NCBI RefSeq assembly: GCF_000772705.2
Contig: NZ_JSBW02000002.1
Span: 124,001 to 188,000, forward strand
DNA: 64,000 nucleotides
Source: Xanthomonas vasicola
GTDB taxonomy: Bacteria; Pseudomonadota; Gammaproteobacteria; Xanthomonadales; Xanthomonadaceae
Direction: 5' to 3'
Numbering within the stretch: the stretch's first letter is position 1; each line of letters opens with the position of its first letter. Positions 22,037 through 31,777 of the stretch are shown piece by piece. Position numbers and translations under genes: made by a program. Under the pieces are notes generated by a model. The model saw only the letters and a program-made list of their open reading frames with translations, did not search any database and was not told the DNA's origin.

Positions 22037-22582
22037 GCTATTGTTTTCAAGAGGAATGCGACCAATCCATCATCGGAGCGACGGACAGGCGCAGGGAGGC
22101 GGCGTAGCGATCGGCGGAAGCGGTCATCGACGAAGTGGCCGCAGCGAGCAGCCATTAGAATGCGAAGCAGGATCAACAGCTTACACGGGCGTCGATGAAT
22201 CTGCGGCGGTGCGGAGTGGCAGGCTGGGGCGGCTGCCTTTTGGAGTTAGCTGCGGGATCGCCCACTCGCTGCGCCAGGTGATCGACCCTATCAGTCGGCC
22301 GAATGCGAGCATTGCGCGCGATTGTGGATGGTGCTGGTGACGCGCTTCAGCCGCCAGCATCGCGGTTGCGTCCTACTGTCGGAAGAGGCGAACAGCATCG
22401 CGTTGACGCTGTTTTCGTTTCACTCACTCGCCAAGCGCGAGTGGTAACGGGAGGCATCGCTGCAGGATGCGCGGTGCCTGTCTGCGTTCGCCTCTGCGGC
22501 GAACGCGGTGCATCGTCAATGACACGTGGAGCTTTCCAAGTCCAGCGCCGCAGTCACCGCTGCGCCTGGACGAACCCGGAAC
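22037..22582. other. No gene recognised (probable prophage-chromosome junction)
   Basis: About 550 bp without a convincing reading frame, promoter or tRNA gene. The prophage right end should fall here or just before, but no attachment sequence can be picked out without the left end. Confidence 0.4.
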
Positions 22583-22807
22583 TTATGGGTTACGGACACC
22601 AACACGCTCTTCGGCGCTCAGCGGCTTGCCGAGGGCGTGGTACGAGGCGACCAGCGTGATCAGGGCAGTGCCCATGACCGTGTAGAAGCTCCACGACTTG
22701 GCCAGTACGTGCACCTGGCCGAAGACCAGTGCGACCACGGCAGTAGCGGTGCACAGCACCATGGCCAGCAGAGACATCAAAAAAGGGATGGAAGGATCGA
22801 GCTTCAT
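22583..22807 (-). CDS. Small two-span membrane protein (74 aa)
   Basis: MKLDPSIPFLMSLLAMVLCT begins a protein with membrane helices at about 8-28 and 39-58 and a short polar tail (GKPLSAEERVG). It is G+C-rich and codon-typical of the chromosome, so it is counted as a host gene. No family is recognised. Confidence 0.6.
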   Translation of the reverse strand: MKLDPSIPFLMSLLAMVLCTATAVVALVFGQVHVLAKSWSFYTVMGTALITLVASYHALGKPLSAEERVGVRNP

Positions 22808-23534
22808 GGTCCGGGGGTTCCAGGGTGCGATGCGATAGCTGCAGCATCGGCGTTCCCGGCGCTTTCTTGAACTGTTTTCTGCGCTTTTTTTCAGGCAATT
22901 TCGAGCAGGTCAGCAAGCACTCAGTTTTCTGTCAAAGCCTTGGCGCGCAAGGGGTTGCGTGTCGGAAAACTCCCGACGCAATGGTAGAAAAATCGCCACC
23001 CGCGCCAGAGTTACAACGCGGCTGTGGCGGAAAACCGGCGGGGCTGCACGAGGCGATTTGTGGCCTGCCGCAGGTGCGGCCTCTGACGTTGTGTCGGTTG
23101 CGGTTCTTCTGGGCGATGCAGTGGGGTGCGTTAGCGAAAGAGAGCGGTAAAGCTCGGAAGTCGTCGCCAGGCTCAGGCAAGAAACGTGCAGGTCACCAGC
23201 TTGGCGCCGCGCTTCCAGGCGCTTGCCGGGACTAGGCTGTCCTTGGGCTGTCTTGACGATGGCTGGGGCCGCCGATGTGGAGAGAAGCCGGGGATGCGCT
23301 GCCAGGCAATGGCTCAACCTGCAGAAGACCTGGAAGGTGCACCTGGGTCTGCCAACGCTGAGCTAAGTCCGACAAGAGCTCTTGAGCGACAGCCTATGCC
23401 GCGCAGCGGGCAGCAGCGGCCATACGGGTCTGGCGCCGGCATGGACCAACGCGAAGCGGAACACCGGGGCGCTTGTAGGCCGATGACCAGCGCACGAAGC
23501 ACGCGGACCTAGCCAGCAAGCGAGATCGGCACGC
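22808..23534. other. Intergenic, nothing recognised
   Basis: About 730 bp with several overlapping open frames in all directions but none with a plausible composition, ribosome site or domain. Confidence 0.4.
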
Positions 23535-24110
23535 TCAGCGCGCCGGAGCGGTGGCGAATTCGCCGCGTTGCAGCTTGGTCACGTCGTTGCCCTGCCCGTC
23601 CTTGAGGCTGAGGTCTGCGCCCTTAGCAGCCAGGTCCTTGAGCACGTCGGTACGTTGGAACAGCGCCGCATACATCGCGGCGGTCTGGCCGGCGTTGTTG
23701 CGCTGGTCGGGCGCACAGTCGGCCTGCATCAGGCGCTTGGCGATGCCCAGCTCGCCCTTGAAGATGGCGCCCATCAGCGCGGTATTGCCACGCTTGTCCT
23801 GCGCACAGGGGTCGGCACCGGCGCTGAGCAGTTGCTCCACTGCCGGGCGCTGGCCGTGGTACGCGGCGAGGATCAAGGCGGTATAGCCCTTCTCGTCGCG
23901 GGTATTGAGGTCGTAATGCGAGCGAATGAATTCCGCCAGCATGTCCTGGCGACCTTCGCGCGCAGCGTCGAAGAAATACTCACGCAGTTGCAGTTTGATC
24001 TGCTCAGGTGTGGCGGTAGCCGTCGCGTTGACGGCGGGTGTGGATGCCGGCGAAGCAGCATTGGCAACTGCAGACAGGCTGCCAAGCATCAAAAGCAATA
24101 CGGTGCGCAT
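23535..24110 (-). CDS. ankB: Periplasmic ankyrin-repeat protein AnkB
   Basis: This 191-residue protein has a Sec signal (MRTVLLLMLGSLSAVANA) and then four to five ankyrin repeats. The clearest are DEKGYTALILAAYHGQRPAV, QDKRGNTALMGAIFKGELGI and RNNAGQTAAMYAALFQRTDV. In Pseudomonas aeruginosa, ankB lies downstream of katB and is needed for full catalase activity in peroxide resistance. Here too it follows the catalase gene on the same strand, 59 bp after it, and both products are exported. Confidence 0.85.
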   Translation of the reverse strand: MRTVLLLMLGSLSAVANAASPASTPAVNATATATPEQIKLQLREYFFDAAREGRQDMLAEFIRSHYDLNTRDEKGYTALILAAYHGQRPAVEQLLSAGADPCAQDKRGNTALMGAIFKGELGIAKRLMQADCAPDQRNNAGQTAAMYAALFQRTDVLKDLAAKGADLSLKDGQGNDVTKLQRGEFATAPAR

Positions 24111-24169
24111 GGGGATCTCCCGAAACTAACGACGACATCGCGGCGCAGACTGCGATGTCGTCGGGCGGA

Positions 24170-25693
24170 TCAGTCCTGCAGGCTGGAGGCCAGCTGCTTG
24201 ACGCGCGACAGGTCGCCCCTGGCCACGCGGGTAACGCCGGTGCCGTACTCGGGGTCGGCCTTGTACAGGAACGACAGCATCAGGTGCTTGCTTTCGGTAT
24301 CGGTGGTGGCCAGAGACTCGCCGAAACTCTGCACCAGATCAGCACGATCCTTCTTGCTGTAGGAGCGGTACAACTCGCCGGCCTGCTTGAAGTTCTGCTC
24401 GCGGGTGATCTTGGCCTGCTGGGTGGTGCCCGACAGCGGCAGTTCGCTATAGCGCGCAGCGGTGTCCTGCGGACGCGGCTGCAGACGGCTCGGCTCGTAG
24501 TTCACTCCGCTGGTGGTCTGGCCGATATTGCCCTGCCCATCCTGGTTGCCGTTGTTGACCGCCACACGTGGACGGTTAACCGGCAGGCTCAGGCCATTGG
24601 CACCGATGCGATACAGCTGCGTATCGGCATAGGAGAAAATACGGCCCTGCAACAAACGATCTTCAGACGGCTCGATACCCGGCACCAGATTGGCCGGGGC
24701 CATCGCGACCTGCTCGGTCTCCTGGAAGAAGTTGTCGACGTTCTTGTTCAACACCATCTGGCCGACCTTCTGCTCCGGCACGTCCGGCCAGATCTTGGTG
24801 GCGTCGAGCGGGTCGAAATCGAACTTGGACAGGTCTTCCGGCTTGAGCACCTGTACGTACAGGTCCCACTTCGGGTAATTGCCCTTCTTGATCGCATCAA
24901 CCAGATCGTTGGTCAGGTGACTGTAGTCCTTGGCCTGCACGGCGGCGACCTGCTTGGGATCGAGATTCTTGATGCCTTGCAGCGTCTTCCAATGGAACTT
25001 GACGTAATGCACTTCGCCCTGCGCATTGACCAGCTTGTAGGCATGCACGCCATTGCCGTCCATGAAGCGATAGCCAGCCGGCGTGCCCTCGTTGGAGTAC
25101 AGCAGCGTCAGCGTGCGGGTTGCTTCGGGCACGTGCGAGAAGAAATCGAAGCGACGCGAATCGTCGTCCAGGTTGGTGCGCGGGTCTGGCTTGAACGCAT
25201 GCACCATGTCAGGAAACTTGATTGCATCGCGAATGAAGAACGTGGGGAAGTTGTTGCCGACCAGATCCCAATTGCCTTCGCTGGTATAGAACTTGGTGGC
25301 GAAACCATGCGGGTCGCGCAGCGTTTCCGGCGAATGATTGCCGTGCACCACCGAGGAAAAGCGCACGAAGACCGGAGTTTTTTCGCCAGCGCTGAAGACC
25401 TTGGCTTTGGTCAGGTTGGACAGATCGGCGGTGGCAGTGAACTCGCCTTTGACGCCGGTGCCGCGCGCATGCACCACCCGCTCCGGGATGCGCTCGCGAT
25501 CGAAGCGCTGCAGCTTCTGAATCAGCTGGACGTCTTGCAGCAGGGTCGGGCCGTTGGGGCCTGCCGTCTGCGAATTCTGGTTATCACCGACCTTGGCGCC
25601 ATTGTCGCGGGTCAGAACGGATTGGGCGAAGACCGGCGGGGCGATCAACGTCGGGGCTAGCAGGGCTAGCACCATGAGGTGTCCAGGGCGCAT
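24170..25693 (-). CDS. katB: Periplasmic monofunctional catalase KatB
   Basis: This haem catalase of 507 residues decomposes hydrogen peroxide. A signal peptide (first 24 residues, ending VFA) sends it to the periplasm. The distal histidine lies in ERVVHARGTG, the distal asparagine in GNNFPTFFIRDA, and the haem-ligand tyrosine in RIFSYADTQLYRIG. RFSSVVHG and DPHGFATKFY are family signatures. Expression is probably peroxide-induced through OxyR, but no OxyR site could be confirmed upstream. Confidence 0.93.
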   Translation of the reverse strand: MRPGHLMVLALLAPTLIAPPVFAQSVLTRDNGAKVGDNQNSQTAGPNGPTLLQDVQLIQKLQRFDRERIPERVVHARGTGVKGEFTATADLSNLTKAKVFSAGEKTPVFVRFSSVVHGNHSPETLRDPHGFATKFYTSEGNWDLVGNNFPTFFIRDAIKFPDMVHAFKPDPRTNLDDDSRRFDFFSHVPEATRTLTLLYSNEGTPAGYRFMDGNGVHAYKLVNAQGEVHYVKFHWKTLQGIKNLDPKQVAAVQAKDYSHLTNDLVDAIKKGNYPKWDLYVQVLKPEDLSKFDFDPLDATKIWPDVPEQKVGQMVLNKNVDNFFQETEQVAMAPANLVPGIEPSEDRLLQGRIFSYADTQLYRIGANGLSLPVNRPRVAVNNGNQDGQGNIGQTTSGVNYEPSRLQPRPQDTAARYSELPLSGTTQQAKITREQNFKQAGELYRSYSKKDRADLVQSFGESLATTDTESKHLMLSFLYKADPEYGTGVTRVARGDLSRVKQLASSLQD

Positions 25694-26246
25694 GGCGTCA
25701 GCTCGTTTGGGGGAGCCTGAATCATGGCGAGCAGGCAGAAGCGTGAGAAGTCGTTAGTTATGATCGCTGCGATAGGGGAACGTAATGATGACTGCGTTGC
25801 GTGATATGCATCGCCAAATTTGCGGGCAGTGGGTTGCAGATAGCTCCAGCAATGGGCGTCTGCATGCAGCATCCGCATTTGGTTTTGCATGATCTGAGTT
25901 CCGATCGCTCTCAGCGAATGCGGCGCTGCAAGGACGATGCCCAGCATGAATGATGCAGGTCACCTCTTACACGCATGCGCGATGCAGTCCTGGTCAATGC
26001 ATGAAGCAATCAGCTGCGGGGCATGCAATGCGTGGGATCATCGAATGGTGCAGCTGCGCCATCGCGTGGTGCAGATGTGGAGCGACCAGCCACGCTCTTT
26101 GTGTTGCTGCACAACGCGGCGCTGGATTGCACCGCGCAGCAATCGCACCGGGCGCGCTACACGCGTATCGGCTGCGCCAGCGCACACCGCCGCACGCGCC
26201 ATCGTCCGGCGCGATAGTGGTGGCACCGCAGATCGTCAGGCAATAC
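25694..26246. other. Intergenic, upstream of katB
   Basis: About 550 bp between the katB start and the dinG stop, with no supported gene. It contains the katB promoter, which cannot be located with confidence. Confidence 0.4.
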
Positions 26247-28382
26247 TCAACGCCCAATCACCCGCTTGAACGGCGGCAGTGCATCGATGATGCGTTTGCC
26301 GTAGCGGCGGGTGAGCAGGCGCGAGTCGAGAATGATCACGCGGCCATGGTCGTTGGAGCTGCGAATCAAGCGGCCGGCGAACTGCGTGAGCGTGCGCAGC
26401 GCATGCGGGATGGCGATCAGGTTGAAGGCGTTATGACCGCGACTTTCCAACCATTCGCTCAGGGTAGATGTTTGCGGATCGGTGGGCACGGCGAACGGCA
26501 CCTGGGTGATGACCACGGTGGTGCAGGCTTCGCCCGGCAGATCCAACCCTTCGCCGAAAGAATTCAAACCGAACAACACCGAGCCTTCGCCAGCAGCGAT
26601 GCGGCGCAAATGTTCGGTGATCAATTGCGACTTGTTGCCCTCGCCTTGCACCAACACGCGATTGCGCTGCGCCAACGGCATCAGGTCGGCCACCTTTTCC
26701 ATCTTCCAGCGCGAGGTGAACAACACGATGCTGCCCTTGGCGCTCCAATCCAGTTCGCGCACCAGATATTTGGCCACTTCCTTGGGATGGCCTTCGCGGT
26801 CGTCGGGTGTCACCGGGAAATTGGGCACGATCAATTCGGCTTGATTGGGCAGGTCGAACGGCGAGGCCAGCGAGGCCATTTCTGCGTGATCGGGCAAGCC
26901 ATTGTCGATGGCGAAGGATTGGAAATCGCCGCCGCCGGTGAGCGTGGCCGAGGTCATCACCACCGAATCCACTTCGTTCCAGATCATCGTGCGCAACACC
27001 TGCGCAGCCGACACCGGCGAGCAATGGCAAATCAAATCGCCATCGCGTGAGAGGGTGATCCAGCGCGCCATCGGCGGCTGGCCTTCCTTGTCTTCGCGGC
27101 GCCAGCCACTCCACAGATTGTGCTGCTGCTCGGCCATTTCCAGCGCCAGGCCAAGGCTACGCTGCAAACGTTCGCGCGCGGAGTCGTCTTGTTTTCCCTT
27201 CGCAATCGCGCTATGTGCGGCATGCACCCAATTGAACAGCGCGCGAGTTTCTTCGCCGAGTTCTTCGATGGCCGGGCCCCATTGCGGCGGCAACTTGCCA
27301 TTGGCCGCACGCCACAACGGATCGCGCTCGCCGGGCTCCGGCTTCCACACGCGTTCGACCTCGGCGTGGAAGGCCTTGAGCAGCTTGGACACGCGCGCAG
27401 CCACCTCAATGGCTTCGTTGGGCAGCAAATTGCCCAGCTTGTCCTTGTCCACTGCGCGATAAGCGGCCGCGATGAGGATCTGCATGCGCCCGGTACGCCT
27501 GGCCATGTCGTCCAGCGGCAGATTGGCTGCGCCCTGATCGATCGCTACGCCGGCGATGTGATGACCTTCGTCGAGCACCAGCAGCATGTCCGATGGCGGG
27601 GCGATGAGTGGCTGGCCGTTTTCGGCATCGCCCAGTGACAACGACGACAGCAGCAAGGCGTGGTTGGTGACCACGATCTGCGCCTCGCGCACATCGGTGC
27701 GTGCCTTGAGCACCGGGCATTGCGCGGCGTAGCTGCAGCGGCGCCCCGCACAGCCGGAGGCCGGCGTGGTGATGCGCATGCGCAGCGGCACCGAAACCTG
27801 CTCGGGTGCGTCGTCCAGGTCGCCGTTCCAGGTGCGTGCGGCGTAGGCCTTGGCCAGGCGCTTGGCCAGATCCGCATCGACCGGGCTGAGCGGGCGGTCG
27901 TAGAGCGCCTGCTCGTCTTCGAACATGGCGTTCTGGCTGGTGTCGCCTTCCAGCTCGGCGGCGTTGCGGGTGCACAGGTAGCGGGTGCGGCCCTTGGCCA
28001 GCGCCACGCTGGCGTCCAGCCCGGTGGCCTTGAGGAAGGCCGGGATGTCGCGTTCCACCAGCTGCGATTGCAATGCCACGGTGCCAGTGCTGATGACCAG
28101 TTTTTTCTTGGTGGCCAGGGCGATCGGCACGCCGGCGGTGAGATAGCCCAGGCTCTTGCCTACGCCGGTGGGTGCCTCGGCAATGCCGATGCCGCCGGAG
28201 GTGGCCAGCGCACGCGACACCAGGCCGATCATCTGGCTCTGCGCACGGCGCGTGGCAAAGCCCGGCGTATTGGCCTGCAACTTGGCGTAGGCGTCGCGGA
28301 TGCTGGCCTTGATCGGGTCGGTCAGGGTGCGCTGGGTGGGAACGGGCGCCGACGGCGCGGCCGGTGGGGCAACTTCACTCAT
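26247..28382 (-). CDS. dinG: ATP-dependent DNA helicase DinG
   Basis: This 711-residue XPD-like superfamily 2 helicase unwinds 5'-tailed, forked and R-loop substrates. Walker A is in EAPTGVGKSLGY (about residue 69). Four cysteines of an iron-sulfur cluster lie in YLCTRN and GCAGRRCSY with a further one in AQCPV. The DEGH box is VLDEGHHIA. Late motifs include LFGLNSFGEGLDLPG and QFAGRLIRSSNDHG, the helicase motif VI. It is present in most gamma-proteobacteria and functions in repair and replication-transcription conflicts. It stands alone here. Confidence 0.93.
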   Translation of the reverse strand: MSEVAPPAAPSAPVPTQRTLTDPIKASIRDAYAKLQANTPGFATRRAQSQMIGLVSRALATSGGIGIAEAPTGVGKSLGYLTAGVPIALATKKKLVISTGTVALQSQLVERDIPAFLKATGLDASVALAKGRTRYLCTRNAAELEGDTSQNAMFEDEQALYDRPLSPVDADLAKRLAKAYAARTWNGDLDDAPEQVSVPLRMRITTPASGCAGRRCSYAAQCPVLKARTDVREAQIVVTNHALLLSSLSLGDAENGQPLIAPPSDMLLVLDEGHHIAGVAIDQGAANLPLDDMARRTGRMQILIAAAYRAVDKDKLGNLLPNEAIEVAARVSKLLKAFHAEVERVWKPEPGERDPLWRAANGKLPPQWGPAIEELGEETRALFNWVHAAHSAIAKGKQDDSARERLQRSLGLALEMAEQQHNLWSGWRREDKEGQPPMARWITLSRDGDLICHCSPVSAAQVLRTMIWNEVDSVVMTSATLTGGGDFQSFAIDNGLPDHAEMASLASPFDLPNQAELIVPNFPVTPDDREGHPKEVAKYLVRELDWSAKGSIVLFTSRWKMEKVADLMPLAQRNRVLVQGEGNKSQLITEHLRRIAAGEGSVLFGLNSFGEGLDLPGEACTTVVITQVPFAVPTDPQTSTLSEWLESRGHNAFNLIAIPHALRTLTQFAGRLIRSSNDHGRVIILDSRLLTRRYGKRIIDALPPFKRVIGR

Positions 28383-28635
28383 CGCACTATTTTCGCACGG
28401 ACCGGCGCAGCGCCTGCGACCGGCGTGGTACGCGGCTGAACGTGTTTGCTTGCGCGGGGACGTAGTGCGGCCAACCTATACGCCGGGAGCGAACGCTGCA
28501 CAGCCAGCCATATGGTTCGGATGCTCGATTAGCGCCTGCAAGCACTGGCTGCCTGCTTGGACCCGGAAGCTCGCGCGATGGATGCCGACCGAGGCCCCCG
28601 CTGCCTGCAATGCGCAGGCAGCGTCTATTTGTTCG

Positions 28636-28872
28636 TCAGCCGCGCTGCGTCCGCGACGGCCACGCATAGCGCGCCCACACCAAGCCGATGACTGCCATTG
28701 CGATGCCCATCAACACCATGCCGACGCCCACGCCATTCGGCCCGAAACGTTCGTACAGCAGGCCGCCGCGATTGACTGCGGCCAGCGCCTGCGGATGCAG
28801 CAGCGTCCACACGCCCTGCCCGGTGCAGACCAGCCCAACGATCACCAGCAAGATGGCTTTGAGCGGGATCAT
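28636..28872 (-). CDS. Small membrane protein (78 aa)
   Basis: MIPLKAILLVIVGLVCTGQG onward has membrane helices at about 5-20 and 47-65 separated by ERFGPNGVGVG. Its start overlaps the preceding gene's stop (ATGA), so it is the third gene of an aroE-led operon. The longer frame to 29130 is a shadow. The function is unknown. Confidence 0.65.
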   Translation of the reverse strand: MIPLKAILLVIVGLVCTGQGVWTLLHPQALAAVNRGGLLYERFGPNGVGVGMVLMGIAMAVIGLVWARYAWPSRTQRG

Positions 28873-29231
28873 GAGCGCGGACCAGTGGCGGGCGCCAAGC
28901 GTTGCAGGCTGGCCGCCAGCGTCCACACCAGCACGCCGATGCCGACGGCCTGCACGGCCATCAGCACGAAGTGGGCGATGCTGACAACCATGCTGATCTG
29001 ACGCACATTGCCTTGCTGCAGCAACAGCATCGGAATCGCCTGGAACGCGACCTCGGCGAACAGGCAGCCCAGCAGCAACCAGAGCGCGGCCAGGCCGGCA
29101 CGCCGCAGCGGGCTCTGCGGGGCGCGCCATAGCAAGACCAACCCAAGCAGCACCGCAATCAGCATCGGCACGCGCGACAGCAGGCTGGTGACCAGGGTCA
29201 GCAGGATAGCGGTGACATCGGGGCTGCCCAT
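28869..29231 (-). CDS. Membrane protein, four helices (120 aa)
   Basis: MGSPDVTAILLTLVTSLLSR begins a protein with about four membrane spans and almost no soluble part. Its ATG lies one base after the aroE stop. The next gene overlaps its end. No family is recognised. The link to aroE is transcriptional only. Confidence 0.65.
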   Translation of the reverse strand: MGSPDVTAILLTLVTSLLSRVPMLIAVLLGLVLLWRAPQSPLRRAGLAALWLLLGCLFAEVAFQAIPMLLLQQGNVRQISMVVSIAHFVLMAVQAVGIGVLVWTLAASLQRLAPATGPRS

Positions 29232-29232
29232 G

Positions 29233-30084
29233 TCAGTCGGCACTGACCAGCACGGCTTCGCGCGCGCGCAGCGCGGCGTAGACCGGGTCGGTGTCCGGGC
29301 GCACGCCGTGCCATAGCGCGAAGCTTTCTGCAGCCTGCTCTACCAGCATGCCCAGGCCGTCGATGGCATATCGGCATTGCGCCGCACGCGCCCAGGCCAG
29401 GAACGCGATGGCGGTGTCGCCGTAATTCAGATCGACCGCAGCGGTGAGGCTGTTGACCAGGCCCAGTGGCAGCGCGAACGCGCCGGCATCGCGATCGCGG
29501 CCGGCGGCAGTGGCATTGACGATCAGTTCGAAGTCGCCCAGCTCGCGCAGGTCTTCGATGTAACGCGAGGTCACCCGCGCCGGCTCGCCCAGTGCATCGC
29601 ACAAGGCATCGGCGCGCTCGGGCGAGCGGTTCACCACCACCATTGCGGTGATACCCGCCTCCAGCAGTGCCGGCGCCACACCGCGCGCAGCACCACCGGC
29701 GCCCAGCAGCAGCACGCGGCGGCCACGCAGATCCAGGCCCTGGCGCTCGGTGAGATCACGCACCAGGCCGGCGCCATCGGTGTTGTCGCCCTGCCACTGG
29801 TCGTCGTTACGCACCAAGGTGTTCACTGCCCCCGCCAGCCGCGCGCGATCGCTCAGGCTACTGGCCAGCGCATAGGCGGCTTCCTTCAACGGCAGGGTGA
29901 CGTTGGCGCCCTTGCCGCCCTCATCGGCGAAACGTTGCAGCGCGGCAGTGAAGTCCTCCGGCGGCGCGTCGATGGCGGTGTAGTCCAGCGCAATGCCGGT
30001 CTGCTTCCCGAAGTCGGCATGGATGGCCGGCGACAGCGAATGGGCGACGGGGTGACCGAACACGGCATAACGGGATACGGGCAT
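29233..30084 (-). CDS. aroE: Shikimate dehydrogenase
   Basis: This 283-residue NADP-dependent enzyme reduces 3-dehydroshikimate to shikimate in aromatic amino acid synthesis. The substrate pocket is marked by HSLSPAIH (about 13), the catalytic lysine in [11 protein letters not shown] and aspartate in GDNTDGAGL. The nucleotide-binding loop is LGAGGAARG near 130, followed by NRSPERAD, whose arginines select NADP. Two small membrane genes follow with almost no spacing. Confidence 0.93.
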   Translation of the reverse strand: MPVSRYAVFGHPVAHSLSPAIHADFGKQTGIALDYTAIDAPPEDFTAALQRFADEGGKGANVTLPLKEAAYALASSLSDRARLAGAVNTLVRNDDQWQGDNTDGAGLVRDLTERQGLDLRGRRVLLLGAGGAARGVAPALLEAGITAMVVVNRSPERADALCDALGEPARVTSRYIEDLRELGDFELIVNATAAGRDRDAGAFALPLGLVNSLTAAVDLNYGDTAIAFLAWARAAQCRYAIDGLGMLVEQAAESFALWHGVRPDTDPVYAALRAREAVLVSAD

Positions 30085-30149
30085 GAAACGCTCTCTGGTT
30101 GACTAGACTGTGCGCGACTTTAGAGCCGCTCTTGAGGCAGGAACACCGC

Positions 30150-31031
30150 ATGCAATATCGATGGACCCTGCTCACGCTGGCGGCAAGTTTACTCTGCGTC
30201 CCGTCTGCTTCGGGGCTTGCCGAATTCGGCATCGAGGGGATGGGTGTGGTCTCCACGCCAGCCAACGAGGCACGCGCCACACTCAGCCCGGACGGGCAGC
30301 GCATCGTTTGGGCCAGCGACCGCGCCGGTGGCGCTGGCGGCTGGGATCTGTGGCAGGCGCAGCTACGCGGCGGGCGCTGGCAAGACGCGCGGCCATTACC
30401 GATCAACACCGCACAGGACGAGACCACCCCATTGTTCAGTGCCGACGGCCGCTGGCTGCTGTTCGCCTCCACCCGACCCGCCGGCGCGGGCGGCAGCGAC
30501 CTGTACCGTGCGCCGGTGGATGCGCAAGGCGCCGTGGGTGCGGCGCAATCGTTGGGTACGGCGATCAACAGCGCCGGCAACGAGCGCGCGCCAACGCTGT
30601 CGCTGGACGGGACGCGCTTGCTGTTCGCCAGCGACGGGCATGGTGGCGCCGGCGGCATGGATCTGTTCGTGGCGCGCTGGGATGGGAAAGCCTTTAGTGC
30701 GCCGGCGGCCTTGGTCGACATCAACAGTGCAGCCGACGAACTGGACGCGGCCTGGCTCGGCGACGGACGCGCGCTGGTGTGGGCCCGCGGGAAGACCGAT
30801 GGCCCCAGCCAATTGCTACTGGCGGTCTGCAAGGACGGCCATTTCGCCCAGGGCGCGCCGCTGCCGCTGTCGTTCAACGGGCCGCAGGAGCGCACCTTCG
30901 GTGCGGTCGTGGATACGGCAAAGCCCGGCGAATTGTTGGTGACCGGCAGTGCCCGTGCGCCACGTGCAGGGCAGCTGGACATCTACCGAATGAAGGCACC
31001 GGCAGCCGATGGCGATGCGAATTGCCGTTGA
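30150..31031 (+). CDS. Secreted TolB-like beta-propeller (PD40) protein
   Basis: This 293-residue protein has a signal peptide (MQYRWTLLTLAASLLCVPSASG) and repeated PD40 blades with SPDGQRIVWASDRAGG, SADGRWLLFASTRP and SLDGTRLLFASDGHGG, each containing the D-G-R-x-L-x-F-x-S pattern. Such propellers bind partner proteins or substrates in the periplasm. ATG 30150 is chosen because it begins the signal, and the longer frame to 30099 reads into the divergent aroE promoter. It is divergent from aroE. The partner is unknown. Confidence 0.75.
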   Translation: MQYRWTLLTLAASLLCVPSASGLAEFGIEGMGVVSTPANEARATLSPDGQRIVWASDRAGGAGGWDLWQAQLRGGRWQDARPLPINTAQDETTPLFSADGRWLLFASTRPAGAGGSDLYRAPVDAQGAVGAAQSLGTAINSAGNERAPTLSLDGTRLLFASDGHGGAGGMDLFVARWDGKAFSAPAALVDINSAADELDAAWLGDGRALVWARGKTDGPSQLLLAVCKDGHFAQGAPLPLSFNGPQERTFGAVVDTAKPGELLVTGSARAPRAGQLDIYRMKAPAADGDANCR

Positions 31032-31181
31032 GGGGGATGGAGGCACCAGGTCAGAGCCAGATCGGCTGGCTTCCATTTATGGCACGCCGGTTTGTTGAAG
31101 GGCGAATGGTCTGACCTTTGCTGCAGGCTGACTTACTCTGAGTTCTGGCTGCAGGCAGCTGATCTGCGACTTGGCTGCAGG

Positions 31182-31289
31182 GTCCTTGCCCGCCCACCAT
31201 CGCAGGACACGCTGCAAGTACGTCCTTGTAAGCTCCTTGGCTGCATCCATGCCGCCAAGGGTCCCGCGATGGTGAGCGGGCAAGGACCA
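31182..31289. repeat. Long inverted repeat (28-base arms)
   Basis: The arm starting GGTCCTTGCCCGCCCACC at 31182-31209 pairs with 31262-31289 with two mismatches. Inside, CCTTGGC and GCCGCCAAGG give a second, shorter pairing. It can form one extended hairpin of about 108 nt. Confidence 0.6.
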
Positions 31290-31490
31290 GTGACGTCGGT
31301 CGGTGTGCATGGCGTACGAACTGCATTGCGCGATTCGTTAAACGAATAACGCGTTGGCTCAGTTGATGTCCTGTCGCAGCCGCTGGCTGCTGTCATGACC
31401 ATGCGATTCGCAGCAGCAACCAAATCGACACATGCAGCAATCGGTTCGTAGCATTGAGTTGCTTTAGTTAGATGGCAGCCAACTCTCTGT

Positions 31491-31550
31491 CGCGGTGCCC
31501 TCGCCGCTTGCGGGTTTACGGCGTGTCCAGCAAGCGGTGAGGACACCGCG
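31491..31550. repeat. Inverted repeat (21-base arms)
   Basis: CGCGGTGCCCTCGCCGCTTG at 31491-31510 plus one base pairs with 31530-31550, 19 of 21 positions matching, around an 18-base loop. No T-run follows, so it is not a classic terminator. Confidence 0.6.
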
Positions 31551-31777
31551 CACTCGACGGAGCAGACTTTCGACTGCATCAACAAGATGCAGCCAACAAA
31601 CCGCCGCGCAGATGCTAAGCAAGCGGCGCGCAGGTAATGCTCGAACTAGGAGTCGGCATATATCAGCCGCGTGTTGCGATTCTCCAGCCTACGGCTCTGC
31701 GCTTGCAGCTGCCTAACGCTCACCAGCTACGTTCTGTTAGCCGAGGTAAGGCCGCAATCCCGCAGCCATCACCGCAC

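Larger units (their letters stand above)
31032..31777. other. Long intergenic region with fold-back sequences
   Basis: About 750 bp with no supported gene. It contains two inverted repeats listed separately (31182-31289 and 31491-31550) and, near 31725-31743, a short segment similar to the repeats at 37.5 and 43.1 kb. Confidence 0.5.

Noticed and set aside
22037-23534. Possible tRNA or attachment site after the prophage
   Set aside because: No cloverleaf or repeat could be recognised, so none is claimed.
24038-25660. Long plus-strand frame (540 codons) opposite katB
   Set aside because: It is antisense to a well-supported catalase and shows the mirror-image composition of a shadow frame.
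25694-25800. OxyR site upstream of katB
   Set aside because: Only weak ATAG/CTAT-like pieces are visible, not enough to call.
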